DNA from: Streptomyces sp. S.PNR 29
GTDB taxonomy: Bacteria; Actinomycetota; Actinomycetes; Streptomycetales; Streptomycetaceae
Assembly (NCBI RefSeq): GCF_030386795.1
Contig: NZ_JANUQM010000010.1
Location: 248,001-312,000 of the forward strand
DNA length: 64,000 nt
Direction of reading: 5' to 3'
Shown: piece after piece, positions 33,978 through 43,033 of the stretch
How positions within the stretch are numbered: position 1 is the first letter of the stretch
How the letters are laid out: each line of letters starts with the position of its first letter
Made by a program: the position numbers and the translations under genes
Notes under the pieces: model-generated
Database searches by the model: none
Seen by the model: the letters and a program-made list of their open reading frames with translations, nothing else
Told to the model about the DNA's origin: nothing

Positions 33978-35180
33978 CTATCGTTCGAGGACGAGGGCGA
34001 GGCCCTGGCCCACGCCGATGCAGAGGGTGGCGACGCCGACCCCGCTGCCCTTGCGGGCGAGCTGGTGGGCGACCGTGCCGGCCAGGCGGGCACCGGAGGC
34101 GCCGAGGGGGTGGCCGAGGGCGATCGCACCGCCCTGCGGGTTGAGGATCGCCGGGTCGAACTCGGGCCATTCGGCGACACAGCCCAGCACCTGGGCGGCG
34201 AAGGCCTCGTTCAGCTCCAGCACGGACAGGTCGGCGAAGGTCTTCCCGGCTTTGGTGAGGGCCCGGCCCACGGCCTCGACGGGGGCGAGACCGAAGTAGT
34301 GCGGGTCGAGTGCGTGGACGCCGGTCGCGGAGATACGCGCCAGCGGTTCGCGGCCGGTGGCCTTCAGGCCCTTCTCGTCGACGAGGAGCAGGGCCGCGGC
34401 GCCGTCGTTGAGGGGGGAGGCGTTGCCCGCGGTGACCGTTCCCCCGGAGGGACGGAAGGACGGCTTGAGCCTGGCCATCGCCTCCAGGGACGCGTCCGGC
34501 CGTACGCACTCGTCGGCGCCGAACAGCACCGGGTCACCCTTGCGCTGCGGGATCGGCACCGGCGCGAGCTCCGCGTCGAAGAGCCCCTCGGCCTGCGCCT
34601 TGGCCGCCTTCCGGTGGGAGGTGAGGGCGAACTCGTCCTGCTGCTCCCGGCTGATCTTGTGCTTCTCGGCGATCAGTTCCGCGCTCTCGCCGAGCGGGAC
34701 GGTCCACTGCGGCTCCATCCGCGGATTGACCATGCGCCAGCCCAGGGTGGTCGAGTACAGCTCGGTGTGCCCGGCCGGGAACGGCCTGTCGGACTTGGGC
34801 AGGACGTAGGGGGCGCGGGTCATCGACTCCACCCCGCCGGCCACGGCGATGGAGGCGTCACCGACGGCGATGGCGCGGGCGGCCTGGACGACCGCCTCCA
34901 GGCCCGACGCGCACAGCCGGTTCACGGTCACGCCCGGCACGGACGTGGGCAGGCCCGCCAGCAGTGCGGCCATGCGGCCGACGTTGCGGTTCTCCTCACC
35001 GGCGCCGTTGGCGTTGCCGAAGTAGACGTCCTCGATCCGGGACGGGTCCAACTCGGGTGTGCGGGCCAGGAGTTCACGGATGGCGTGGGCGCCCAGGTCG
35101 TCGGGGCGCACGCTCGCCAGCCCGCCGTTGTAGCGGCCGATCGGTGTGCGGACGGCGTCGACGAGGTACACGGGGTTCAC
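33978..35180 (-). CDS. pcaF: PcaF: 3-oxoadipyl-CoA thiolase
   Basis: 400 residues. Thiolase: nucleophile cysteine in VNRLCASGLEAVVQAARAI, GGVESMTRAPYVLPKS, catalytic histidine in GGAIALGHPLGASGARLAGT, second cysteine in VATLCIGVGQGLAL. Cleaves 3-oxoadipyl-CoA to acetyl-CoA and succinyl-CoA, the last pathway step. GTG at 35180 overlaps the pcaJ stop (GTGA). Confidence 0.96.
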   Translation of the reverse strand: MNPVYLVDAVRTPIGRYNGGLASVRPDDLGAHAIRELLARTPELDPSRIEDVYFGNANGAGEENRNVGRMAALLAGLPTSVPGVTVNRLCASGLEAVVQAARAIAVGDASIAVAGGVESMTRAPYVLPKSDRPFPAGHTELYSTTLGWRMVNPRMEPQWTVPLGESAELIAEKHKISREQQDEFALTSHRKAAKAQAEGLFDAELAPVPIPQRKGDPVLFGADECVRPDASLEAMARLKPSFRPSGGTVTAGNASPLNDGAAALLLVDEKGLKATGREPLARISATGVHALDPHYFGLAPVEAVGRALTKAGKTFADLSVLELNEAFAAQVLGCVAEWPEFDPAILNPQGGAIALGHPLGASGARLAGTVAHQLARKGSGVGVATLCIGVGQGLALVLER

Positions 35181-35821
35181 AGCAGGTCCTCCGCGACGGT
35201 CAGCTTGGCGTCGGTCCTGGCGAGGACGTCGTCGACGCTCACGCCGGGGGCGACCTCGGTCAACACCAGGCCCTCCGGTGTCACGTCGATCACGCCGAGG
35301 TCGGTGATGACCCGGTTCACACACGCCTTGCCCGTGAGCGGCAGCGCGCACTCGGCGAGGATCTTCGGCGAGCCGTCCTTGGCGGTGTGGGTCATCACGA
35401 CGATGACCGTGCGGGCCCCGTGGACCAGGTCCATCGCCCCGCCGATACCGGTGATCATCTTGCCCGGGACGGCCCAGTTGGCCAGGTCGCCCTTCTCGGA
35501 GACCTGCATGGCGCCGAGCACGGCGACGTCGATGTGTCCGCCCCGGATCATCGAGAAGGACAGCGCCGAGTCGAAGAAGGACGCGCCCGGCAGCACGGTC
35601 ACCGTCTCCTTGCCCGCGTTGATCAGGTCGGGGTCGACCTGGTCCTCGGTGGGGTAGGGGCCGGTGCCGAGGATGCCGTTCTCCGATTCGAGGATGACCT
35701 CGACGCCCGGCGGGAGGTGGTTGGGGATCAGGGTCGGCAGTCCGATACCGAGGTTCACGTACTGGCCGTCCCGAAGCTCGCGCGCGGCCCGCGCGGCCAT
35801 CTCCTCGCGCGTCCACGCCAT
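35177..35821 (-). CDS. pcaJ: PcaJ: 3-oxoadipate CoA-transferase subunit B
   Basis: 214 residues. Has the SENG signature of class I CoA-transferase beta subunits (EVILESENGILGTG, with the catalytic glutamate), NLGIGLPTLIPNHL and GGHIDVAVLGAMQVSEKGDL. Works with PcaI to activate 3-oxoadipate with succinyl-CoA. Starts 1 bp inside the pcaI stop and overlaps pcaF by 4 bp. Confidence 0.96.
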   Translation of the reverse strand: MAWTREEMAARAARELRDGQYVNLGIGLPTLIPNHLPPGVEVILESENGILGTGPYPTEDQVDPDLINAGKETVTVLPGASFFDSALSFSMIRGGHIDVAVLGAMQVSEKGDLANWAVPGKMITGIGGAMDLVHGARTVIVVMTHTAKDGSPKILAECALPLTGKACVNRVITDLGVIDVTPEGLVLTEVAPGVSVDDVLARTDAKLTVAEDLL

Positions 35822-36576
35822 CAGCTGCTCACCGTCCGCTGCTCGATCTTCTTGTCCGCCGCCTGCTCCGGGGTCAGCGCGACGACCCGCTGCACGAAGA
35901 TCCCCGGCAGATGTACCGCGTCCGGGTCGATCTCGCCCGGCTCGACCAGTTCCTCGACCTCGGCGATCGTGACCCGTCCGGCCGTCGCCGCCAGCGGGTT
36001 GAAGTTCCGGGAGGACTTGTTGAAGACGAGATTCCCGTGCCGGTCGCCCCTCGCCGCCCGCACCAGGGCGAAGTCGGTGCGGATACCGCGCTCCAGCACG
36101 TACTCCACCCCGTCGAACTCCCGCACCTCCTTCGGCGGCGAGGCCAGCGCGACCCCGCCCGCACCGTCGTAGCGCCAGGGCAGTCCGCCCTCGGCGACCT
36201 GGGTTCCGACCCCGGCCGGGGTGTAGAAGGCGGGGATGCCGGCGCCGCCGGCCCGCAGCCGCTCCGCGAGCGTGCCCTGCGGAATCAGCTCCACCTCCAG
36301 CTCGCCGGCCAGGTACTGCCGGGCGAACTCCTTGTTCGCGCCGATGTAGGAGCCGGTCACCCGGGCGATCCGCCCCGCGGCCAGCAGCACCGCAAGGCCG
36401 GACTCCATCGCCCCGCAGTTGTTGGAGACGACCGACAGCCCGGTCACGCCGCGCTCGTACAGGGCCTCGATGAGCACGTTGGGTACGCCGCTCAGCCCGA
36501 ATCCGCCCACCGCCAGCGACGCGCCGTCCGGCACGTCGGCCACCGCCTCCCGGGCCGTGGCGACCACCTTGTCCAT
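35821..36576 (-). CDS. pcaI: PcaI: 3-oxoadipate CoA-transferase subunit A
   Basis: 251 residues, class I CoA-transferase alpha subunit: DGASLAVGGFGLSGVPNVLI, SVVSNNCGAMESGLAVLL, GSYIGANKEFARQYLAGELE and PAFYTPAGVGTQVAEGG. First structural gene of the pca operon, divergent from the MarR regulator gene; its promoter lies in the 211-bp gap that holds the likely PcaV sites. Confidence 0.96.
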   Translation of the reverse strand: MDKVVATAREAVADVPDGASLAVGGFGLSGVPNVLIEALYERGVTGLSVVSNNCGAMESGLAVLLAAGRIARVTGSYIGANKEFARQYLAGELEVELIPQGTLAERLRAGGAGIPAFYTPAGVGTQVAEGGLPWRYDGAGGVALASPPKEVREFDGVEYVLERGIRTDFALVRAARGDRHGNLVFNKSSRNFNPLAATAGRVTIAEVEELVEPGEIDPDAVHLPGIFVQRVVALTPEQAADKKIEQRTVSS

Positions 36577-36748
36577 CCGTGAAGCCCCATCTCTTCCGAG
36601 CGCCCCGACCCTCGTTTAGTCAGGGCACTGAGTATTTCAGTGAGGTTGCCCCTCACGCTGCCATCGAGCAGTCGAGGCGTCAAGACCTCGGAGAATGTAC
36701 TGTCGCTTCGAGGTGAGGCGGGGCGGACAGGCCGCTCGTCCCCGGGTA

Positions 36749-36768
36749 TTGTTCAGTGCACCAACGAA
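36749..36768. promoter_or_regulatory. Candidate PcaV operator in the pcaV-pcaI gap
   Basis: TTGTTCAGTGCACCAACGAA is an imperfect palindrome centred on GTGCAC, 20 bp before the regulator ATG. A related element reading TCAGTGCCC on the minus strand lies nearer to pcaI (about 36621-36631, GGGCACTGA on the plus strand). Two sites sharing TCAGTGC between divergent genes fit a MarR-type repressor controlling both. Assignment is inference from position and symmetry. Confidence 0.5.
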
Positions 36769-36787
36769 TGCGACCACGGGAGCGCAC

Positions 36788-37252
36788 ATGGCCGCGGTGG
36801 ACCTCACCACCCACCCCGGGCACCTCGCCCGGCGGCTGCAGCAGGCGCACTACCTGCTGTGGAACACGATGGTCTCCGAGGAGATCACCTCGCCGCAGTT
36901 CGCGGTCCTCAACACGCTCGTCGCCGAACCGGGCCTGGACCAGCGCACGGTGGGGGAGCGGGTGGGACTCGACCGGTCCACCATCGCCGAGGTGATCAGC
37001 CGGCTCAGCCGTCGCGGGCTGCTCGACAAGGTGCGCGACCCACAGGACGGCCGCCGTTTCCTGCTGCGCGCGACGGACGAGGGCCTGCGCACCCACCGCA
37101 AGCTGACCGTGCGCACGGCCCGGATGAACCAGGTCTTCCTGGCGCCGCTCTCCGCCGAGGAGCAGACGGTCTTCTTCGATCTGATCCGGAGGGTCGCGGA
37201 CGCCGCCGAGGGGCTGCGCAACCCTGCGGAACCCCTGGTGGCACCTCACTGA
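36788..37252 (+). CDS. pcaV: PcaV: MarR-family repressor of the pca operon
   Basis: 154 residues, winged-helix MarR fold: EITSPQFAVLNTLVAEPGLD, recognition helix region TVGERVGLDRSTIAEVISRL, wing DPQDGRRFLLRATDEG. Divergently transcribed from pcaI exactly as PcaV is in Streptomyces coelicolor, where it represses the operon and is released by protocatechuate (established for that family member). ATG at 36788 with GGGAG upstream. Confidence 0.93.
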   Translation: MAAVDLTTHPGHLARRLQQAHYLLWNTMVSEEITSPQFAVLNTLVAEPGLDQRTVGERVGLDRSTIAEVISRLSRRGLLDKVRDPQDGRRFLLRATDEGLRTHRKLTVRTARMNQVFLAPLSAEEQTVFFDLIRRVADAAEGLRNPAEPLVAPH

Positions 37253-37280
37253 TCAGGACACCCCTGACCGGGACGGCCGA

Positions 37281-38267
37281 TCAGGGCGCCTTCGCGAACA
37301 CCACCCAGACCTGGCCCCGCGCGAAGTTCACCGGCGCGCCGTCGTTGGTCGTGAACGCCGTGCCGTCCATCGCCGTCGGGCGCTTCCACGCGACGTCGAA
37401 CACCCGCCCGTCGCGCATCACCTGAGCCTTGCCGGAACCCACCGTCTCGGTGTACGGCGAGTTGCTGCCGCGGAAGTCATGGAAGGCCGACTCACGCACC
37501 TTCACGTACTGCACGACCACGGTCGCGGGCGCCATCCGCTGCCCGTCGGTCATGACGGCGGGCCGGCCGTCCATCGTGACCAGCCAGCGGTGACGGCTCT
37601 CCGACCAGGTGAAGGAGAAGCGCGCCGCGGGATAGCGCACCGTGCGTGTGGTCTCTGCGGTGCCGCCCGCAGGGGCCGGCCCGTAGCGGAATCCGGTCGT
37701 CAAGGCGTCCGTGCCGGGCGCGGAGGACAGCAGTCCGGCCGGCCGCAGAAAGAGGTTGTGCGGGGCGGGCCTGCCGGCGCCGCGGAAGAAGGCGTCGGGC
37801 GCGTCGCCCGGCGTCACCGCCCGCAGCGGTGCCTTGTCGATCAACGGCATCAGACGGCTCTGCGCCCCGGAGAAGGCGAACGTCGGCTGGTCGAACTGGC
37901 GCAGCAGCTCCAGGTCCGACTCCCGTGCGCTGCGCACCGGCCCGACGGTCTCCGGGAGCCTGGTCGCGTACACCGCCATCAGCCGGCTCAGGCCGCCCTC
38001 CACCTGCTCCACGTACACGACGTCGGCGGCGCCGAGGCCCGTGGCCGGCCGGGCCGCGGGCACATTGTCGATCTTCACGGCGAGTACCGGGCCATGGCCG
38101 CTCCCGTCGGCGCGGCTCCCCGTCGGCTCCGGACTCCGCACGCGTCCGTCGTCGCCCCCGGAGCCCGACGTGCAGCCCGTGACCGTCGGGACCACCACCA
38201 CGGCGGCCAGGAGCGCGGCCGTCACCGCACCCCGCCGCCTACGCATCCTTCGGCCCATCCGCGCCAC
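37281..38267 (-). CDS. DUF3048 lipoprotein
   Basis: About 328 residues. N-terminal lipoprotein signal (TAALLAAVVVVPTVTGCTSG, lipobox VTGC). DUF3048 body: VLAVKIDNVPAARPATGLGA, VYVEQVEGGLSRLMAVY, GPVRSARESDLELLRQF, AVMTDGQRMAPATVVVQYV, GSGKAQVMRDGRVFDVAWKR. Extracytoplasmic; some DUF3048 proteins resemble YerB, function poorly known. ATGs at 38267, 38258 and 38246 are all possible starts; none has a strong Shine-Dalgarno site. Confidence 0.88.
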   Translation of the reverse strand: MARMGRRMRRRRGAVTAALLAAVVVVPTVTGCTSGSGGDDGRVRSPEPTGSRADGSGHGPVLAVKIDNVPAARPATGLGAADVVYVEQVEGGLSRLMAVYATRLPETVGPVRSARESDLELLRQFDQPTFAFSGAQSRLMPLIDKAPLRAVTPGDAPDAFFRGAGRPAPHNLFLRPAGLLSSAPGTDALTTGFRYGPAPAGGTAETTRTVRYPAARFSFTWSESRHRWLVTMDGRPAVMTDGQRMAPATVVVQYVKVRESAFHDFRGSNSPYTETVGSGKAQVMRDGRVFDVAWKRPTAMDGTAFTTNDGAPVNFARGQVWVVFAKAP

Positions 38268-38463
38268 CCGCCCACCACGTACGGCACCACGTACGTATCG
38301 TCGATTGTGCGCTTATCTGCCTTTCTTGGCCATAGTCGCCCCTTTCGCGGGGAAAGCGCTGCATCGCCGATCGGCCGGCTCACGGTTCGGCGGGAGACGG
38401 GCCGGGTACCCGGGCGCCACCGTACGACCGACGCGCACGGGTGACGGAGGGAGCGCGAGGGCG

Positions 38464-39654
38464 ATGAAGGCAGTGACCTGGCAGGGCAAGCGGGACGTAC
38501 GGGTGGAGAACGTGCCCGATCCGGAGATCCAGGAGCCCACGGACGCGGTCATCCGCGTCACCTCCACCGGGCTGTGCGGCTCCGACCTGCACCTGTACGA
38601 GGTGCTCACCCCGTTCATGACGCCGGGTGACATCCTCGGCCACGAGCCGATCGGCATCGTCGAGGAGGTCGGCGCGGGGGTGCCGGACCTGCAGGCGGGA
38701 GACCGGGTCGTCGTGCCGTTCCAGATCGCCTGCGGCAACTGCTGGATGTGCCTCAACGCGCTCCAGACCCAGTGCGAGACCACCCAGGTCACCGGCGAGA
38801 ACATGGGCGCCGCCCTGTTCGGCTACACCCGCCTGTACGGCTCGGTGCCGGGCGCGCAGGCCGAGTACCTGCGGGTGCCGCAGGCCCAGTACGGTCCCAT
38901 CAAGGTGCCGGAAGGGCCACCCGACGACCGCTTCCTCTACCTCTCCGACGTCCTGCCCACCGCGTGGCAGGCGGTCGCCTACGCCGACGTCCCGCAGGGC
39001 GGCAGCGTCGCCGTGCTCGGGCTCGGTCCCATCGGCGACATGTGCTGCCGGGTCGCCCAGGTCCGGGGCGCCGGGCGGGTGTTCGGCGTGGACCTGGTCC
39101 CGGAACGGCTGCGCAGGGCGCGTGAGCGAGGCGTGGAGACGTACGACCTGAGGTCCTTCCACAACGAGAAGGAACTGGTCGCCGCGATCCGCGACGAGAC
39201 CGACGGCCGCGGCCCCGACGCCGTGATCGACGCGGTCGGCACCGAGGCCCACGGCAGCGCGGCGGCCAAGCTCGTCCAGCAGGCCTCCGGGATGCTGCCC
39301 CGTATGATCGGCGGCCCCCTGGCGGAACGCTTCAGCGTCGACCGGCTCGCCGCCCTCCACACCGCCATCGAACTGGTGCGCCGCGGCGGCACCATCTCGC
39401 TCACCGGCGTCTACGGCGGCATGGCCGACCCGCTGCCCATGCTCACCCTGTTCGACAAGCAGATCCAGCTGCGGATGGGACAGGCCAACGTGCGCCGCTG
39501 GAGCGACGACATCATCCCGTACCTGACGGACGAGGACCCGCTGGGCGTCGAGGACTTCGCCACCCACCGGGTGCCGCTGAGCGACGCGCCGCACGCCTAC
39601 GACATGTTCCAGCGCAAGCAGGACGGCGCGGTCAAGGTGCTGATGGAGCCCTGA
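38464..39654 (+). CDS. Zinc-dependent dehydrogenase, formaldehyde-dehydrogenase-like
   Basis: 396 residues, medium-chain dehydrogenase of the glutathione-independent formaldehyde dehydrogenase group. Catalytic zinc region STGLCGSDLHLYE and GHEPIGIV; structural zinc motif CGNCWMCLNALQTQC; nucleotide site AVLGLGPIGDMCCRVAQ with the acidic VDLVPERL for NAD. Length and the insert ENMGAALFGYTRLYGSVPGA fit that group. ATG at 38464 follows a GGAGGG site. Ends 12 bp from the convergent ligase gene. Confidence 0.92.
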   Translation: MKAVTWQGKRDVRVENVPDPEIQEPTDAVIRVTSTGLCGSDLHLYEVLTPFMTPGDILGHEPIGIVEEVGAGVPDLQAGDRVVVPFQIACGNCWMCLNALQTQCETTQVTGENMGAALFGYTRLYGSVPGAQAEYLRVPQAQYGPIKVPEGPPDDRFLYLSDVLPTAWQAVAYADVPQGGSVAVLGLGPIGDMCCRVAQVRGAGRVFGVDLVPERLRRARERGVETYDLRSFHNEKELVAAIRDETDGRGPDAVIDAVGTEAHGSAAAKLVQQASGMLPRMIGGPLAERFSVDRLAALHTAIELVRRGGTISLTGVYGGMADPLPMLTLFDKQIQLRMGQANVRRWSDDIIPYLTDEDPLGVEDFATHRVPLSDAPHAYDMFQRKQDGAVKVLMEP

Positions 39655-39666
39655 GGGAGGCCCGGG

Positions 39667-40731
39667 CTACCGGCCGAAGATCTCCGCGAGGTCATAGCGG
39701 ACCGGTTCCTCCAGCTGGGCGTACGTGCAGCTCTCCGGCGTCCGGTCCGGACGCCAGCGGCGGAACTGGGCCGTGTGCCGGAACCGCTGCCCGTTCTCCA
39801 TGTGGTCGTACGCCACCTCGGCCACCCGGTCCGGCCACAGCGGCACCCACGACAGGTCCTTCTTCGCCGACCAGCGGCTGGGCGCGCCGGGCAGCCGGGC
39901 CTTCTCGTGGGCGGCCTCGTCCGACCAGGCGGACCACGGGTGCCCCGTGACGTCCTGCATCCGCAGCGGCTCCAGCTCCTCCACCAGCTGGCTGCGCCGC
40001 TTCATGGGAAAGGCGGCGCACACGCCCACGTGCTGCAGGGTGCCCCGGTCGTCGTACAGCCCGAGCAGCAGCGAGCCCACCACGGGACCGCTCTTGTGGT
40101 AGCGGTAGCCGGCCACCACGACGTCCGCCGTACGCTCGTGCTTGATCTTGTACATCGCGCGTTCGTCCGGGAGGTAGCGGACGGTGAGCGGCTTGGCGAT
40201 CACGCCGTCCAGGCCCGCGCCCTCGTACCGCTCGAACCACTCGTGGGCCACGTCGATGTCGGTCGTCGCCGGCGCCACGTGCACCGGCGCCGTCACCCCG
40301 GACAGCGCCCCGGTGAGCAGCGGCCGGCGGTCGTTCAGCGGAACGTCGAGCAGCGACTCGTCGTCCAGCGCCAGCAGGTCGAAGACGACGAGGGACGCCG
40401 GAGTCTTCTCGGCCAGCATTCGCACCCGGGAGTCCGCGGGGTGGATGCGCTCGGTCAGCGCGTCGAAGTCCAGCCGCCCCTCCCGCGCGATCACGATCTC
40501 CCCGTCCACCACGCAGCGCCCCGGCAACCGCTCCCGCACCGCCGTCACCAGCTCGGGGAAATACCTGGTCAGCGGCTTGCCGGTACGGCTGCCCAGCTCG
40601 ATCTCGTCGCCGTCGCGGAACACGATCGCCCGGAACCCGTCCCACTTCGCCTCGTACTGCATGCCCGGCGGAATCTTCGCCACCGACTTGGCGAGCATCG
40701 GCAGCACGGGCGGCATCACCGGCAGATCCAT
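39667..40731 (-). CDS. ATP-dependent DNA ligase, LigC/LigD-ligase type
   Basis: 354 residues. Adenylation lysine in motif I YEAKWDGFRAIVF, RTGKPLTRYFPEL (motif Ia), VVDGEIVIARE (motif III), GLDGVIAKPLTVRYLPDERAMYKIKHERTAD (motifs IV-V), then the OB-fold domain (VVGSLLLGLYDDRGTLQHVG). Same size as mycobacterial LigC. Repairs nicks and breaks, probably in end joining or base excision repair. Divergent from the polymerase-domain gene by 74 bp. Confidence 0.94.
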   Translation of the reverse strand: MDLPVMPPVLPMLAKSVAKIPPGMQYEAKWDGFRAIVFRDGDEIELGSRTGKPLTRYFPELVTAVRERLPGRCVVDGEIVIAREGRLDFDALTERIHPADSRVRMLAEKTPASLVVFDLLALDDESLLDVPLNDRRPLLTGALSGVTAPVHVAPATTDIDVAHEWFERYEGAGLDGVIAKPLTVRYLPDERAMYKIKHERTADVVVAGYRYHKSGPVVGSLLLGLYDDRGTLQHVGVCAAFPMKRRSQLVEELEPLRMQDVTGHPWSAWSDEAAHEKARLPGAPSRWSAKKDLSWVPLWPDRVAEVAYDHMENGQRFRHTAQFRRWRPDRTPESCTYAQLEEPVRYDLAEIFGR

Positions 40732-40805
40732 GCCTCTGATTCTGCTCGCATACGGCGGGGATCGCCCGGTGTGCGAGGTGTGCCCGGTACGCCTACCGTG
40801 GCCGC

Positions 40806-41828
40806 ATGGGTGACGCGGTGGAACTGGAAGCGGGCGGCAGGACCGTACGGCTGTCCAGCCCGGACAAGATCTTCTTCCCGGAGCGCGGCTTCACCAAGCT
40901 GGACCTCGCCCGGTACTACCTGGCCGTCGGCCCCGGCATCCTGCGCGCCCTGCGCAACCGGCCCACCATGCTGGAGCGCTACCCCGAGGGGGTGACCGGC
41001 GAGTCCTTCTTCCAGAAGCGGGCGCCGAAGAACACCCCCGACTGGATCCCGACCGCCCACATCACCTTCCCCAGCGGCCGCAGCGCCGACGAGATGTGCC
41101 CGACCGAGGTCGGAGCCGTCGTCTGGGCCGCCCAGTACGGCACCCTCACCTTCCACCCCTGGCCCGTCCGCCGTGACGACGTCGACCGCCCCGACGAACT
41201 CCGCATCGACCTCGACCCCCAGCCCGGCACCGACTACGAGGACGCCGTCCGCGCCGCCCACGAACTGCACGCCGTCCTCGACGAGTACGGCCTGCGCGGC
41301 TGGCCCAAGACGTCCGGCGGCCGCGGCATCCACGTCTTCGTGCCGATCGAACCCCGCTGGACCTTCACCCAGGTCCGGCGCGCCGCCATCGCCGTCGGGC
41401 GGGAGATGGAGCGGCGGATGCCGGAGCACGTGACCATCAACTGGTGGAAGGAGGAGCGAGGGCAGCGCATCTTCCTGGACTACAACCAGACGGCGCGAGA
41501 CCGGACGATCGCCTCCGCCTACTCCGTACGCCCCCGCCCGCACGCTCCCGTCTCCGCACCCCTGCGCTGGGAGGAGGTGGGTGTCGCCCACCCCCAGGAC
41601 TTCGATCTCGCGTCCATGCCCGCGCGCTTCGCCGAACTCGGCGACGTTCACGCGGACATGGACGACCACGCCTACTCCCTCGAACCACTCCTGGAGCTGG
41701 CCAGGAAGGACGAGCGTGACCACGGGCTCGGCGACCTGCCGTACCCGCCCGAGTATCCGAAGATGCCGGGAGAACCCAGGCGGGTGCAGCCGAGCCGGGC
41801 CAGGAAGCAGCCGCCTGCCGCCACTTGA
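40806..41828 (+). CDS. LigD-type primase-polymerase (PolDom)
   Basis: 340 residues, archaeo-eukaryotic-primase-like polymerase domain found as the N-terminal part of LigD: SSPDKIFFPERGFTKLDLARYY, FFQKRAPKNTPDWI, RIDLDPQPGTDYED (metal aspartates), GWPKTSGGRGIHVFVPI, FLDYNQTARDRTIASAYSVR. It stands alone without nuclease or ligase domain. With the divergent ligase it forms a split end-joining pair. No Ku gene is in the window. ATG at 40806. Confidence 0.94.
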   Translation: MGDAVELEAGGRTVRLSSPDKIFFPERGFTKLDLARYYLAVGPGILRALRNRPTMLERYPEGVTGESFFQKRAPKNTPDWIPTAHITFPSGRSADEMCPTEVGAVVWAAQYGTLTFHPWPVRRDDVDRPDELRIDLDPQPGTDYEDAVRAAHELHAVLDEYGLRGWPKTSGGRGIHVFVPIEPRWTFTQVRRAAIAVGREMERRMPEHVTINWWKEERGQRIFLDYNQTARDRTIASAYSVRPRPHAPVSAPLRWEEVGVAHPQDFDLASMPARFAELGDVHADMDDHAYSLEPLLELARKDERDHGLGDLPYPPEYPKMPGEPRRVQPSRARKQPPAAT

Positions 41829-41873
41829 CCAGGCGGACGGGATGGGGCCGCCGGCACCTCTCTTTCCGGAGCC

Positions 41874-41885
41874 GAGAGCGCTCTC
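41874..41885. promoter_or_regulatory. LacI-type operator GAGAGCGCTCTC
   Basis: Perfect 12-bp palindrome 57 bp before the LacI-family gene. This sequence is the common operator form of streptomycete LacI/GalR regulators of sugar genes. Probably used for autoregulation (inference). Confidence 0.7.
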
Positions 41886-41941
41886 ACCTCCCCACCGCCC
41901 GGGGCTATCCTGATCCGCACCCGCAGGTGAGGAGTCCCGAA

Positions 41942-42988
41942 GTGACCGAGACAGCGCCGCGTCCCACGCTGGAGGCCGTGGCCGCTCGGGCGGGGGTGTC
42001 GCGGGCCACCGTGTCCCGGGTGGTCAACGGCGCGGACGGCGTCAGGGAACCCCTCGTCGAGCGGGTCCGCAGGGCCGTGGAGGAACTCGGATACGTCCCC
42101 AACCAGGCCGCCCGCAGCCTGGTGACGCGGCGGCACGACGCCGTCGCCGTCGTCATCGCCGAACCGGAGAACCGGGTCTTCGCCGACCCCTTCTTCGCCC
42201 TGCAACTCCGCGGCATCAGCAAGGAGTTGACCAGCCACGACAACCAACTCGTCCTGCTGCTCACCGAGGGCCGCGAGGACCACGCCCGCGTCGGCCGCTA
42301 CCTGGCCGGCGGCCATGTCGACGGCGCCCTGGTCTTCTCACTGCACCTCGACGACCCGCTGCCCGAGCTGATCCGGCGCGCCGGAGTGCCGACCGTGTTC
42401 GGCGGCAGGCCCGGCTGGAGCGACGGACGCGGCAGCGCGGTGTACGTCGACAGCGACAACCGCGGCGGCGCCCGCGAGGCCGTACGCCACCTCGTCGGCC
42501 TCGGCCGCACCCGCATCGCGCACATCACCGGCGCCCTCGACCAGACCTCCGCGGTGGACCGGCTCGACGGCTTCCGCGACGTCATGACCGACGCCGACCC
42601 GAGGATGGTCGCGGAGGGCGACTTCACCCCGGGCGGCGGTGAGCGAGCGATGCGGGAACTGCTCGACCGCTGCCCGGACCTGGACGCCGTGTTCGCCGCC
42701 AACGACCTCACCGCCTCGGGCGCCCTGCGCGTACTGCGTGAACGCGGGCGGCGCGTGCCCGAGGACATCGCCGTGGTCGGCTTCGACGACATGCTGCCCA
42801 TCGCCGAACAGACCGACCCGCCTCTGACGACGGTCCGTCAGGACATAGAGGAGATGGGCCGCTTGATGGCCCGCCTGCTGCTGCGCGACCTCGACCGGCG
42901 AAGCGGCGACGGGACCGCCGAGGGCGTGGGCGGCGCGCCGTCCGGCGTGATCCTGCCGACGACCCTGGTACGCCGCGCCTCGGCGTAG
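41942..42988 (+). CDS. LacI/GalR-family transcriptional regulator
   Basis: 348 residues. N-terminal HTH: TLEAVAARAGVSRATVSRVV, hinge VRRAVEELGYVPNQAARSLV; then the periplasmic-binding-protein-like sensor domain (VFADPFFALQLRGISKELTS, FVAANDLTASGAL-type segment near residue 255, VVGFDDMLPIAEQTDPPLTT). GTG at 41942 with GAGGAG upstream. No sugar transport genes lie beside it in the window, so its target is elsewhere or only itself. Confidence 0.94.
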   Translation: MTETAPRPTLEAVAARAGVSRATVSRVVNGADGVREPLVERVRRAVEELGYVPNQAARSLVTRRHDAVAVVIAEPENRVFADPFFALQLRGISKELTSHDNQLVLLLTEGREDHARVGRYLAGGHVDGALVFSLHLDDPLPELIRRAGVPTVFGGRPGWSDGRGSAVYVDSDNRGGAREAVRHLVGLGRTRIAHITGALDQTSAVDRLDGFRDVMTDADPRMVAEGDFTPGGGERAMRELLDRCPDLDAVFAANDLTASGALRVLRERGRRVPEDIAVVGFDDMLPIAEQTDPPLTTVRQDIEEMGRLMARLLLRDLDRRSGDGTAEGVGGAPSGVILPTTLVRRASA

Positions 42989-43033
42989 ACGGGACTGCGG
43001 CCCGTCCACCCCGTCGTCCAGGCCTCCCGCACC

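Noticed and set aside
38281..38310. Repeated ACCACGTACG between the DUF3048 and dehydrogenase genes as operator
   Set aside because: Two partial copies only, short and common in such GC-rich DNA; not enough for a call.
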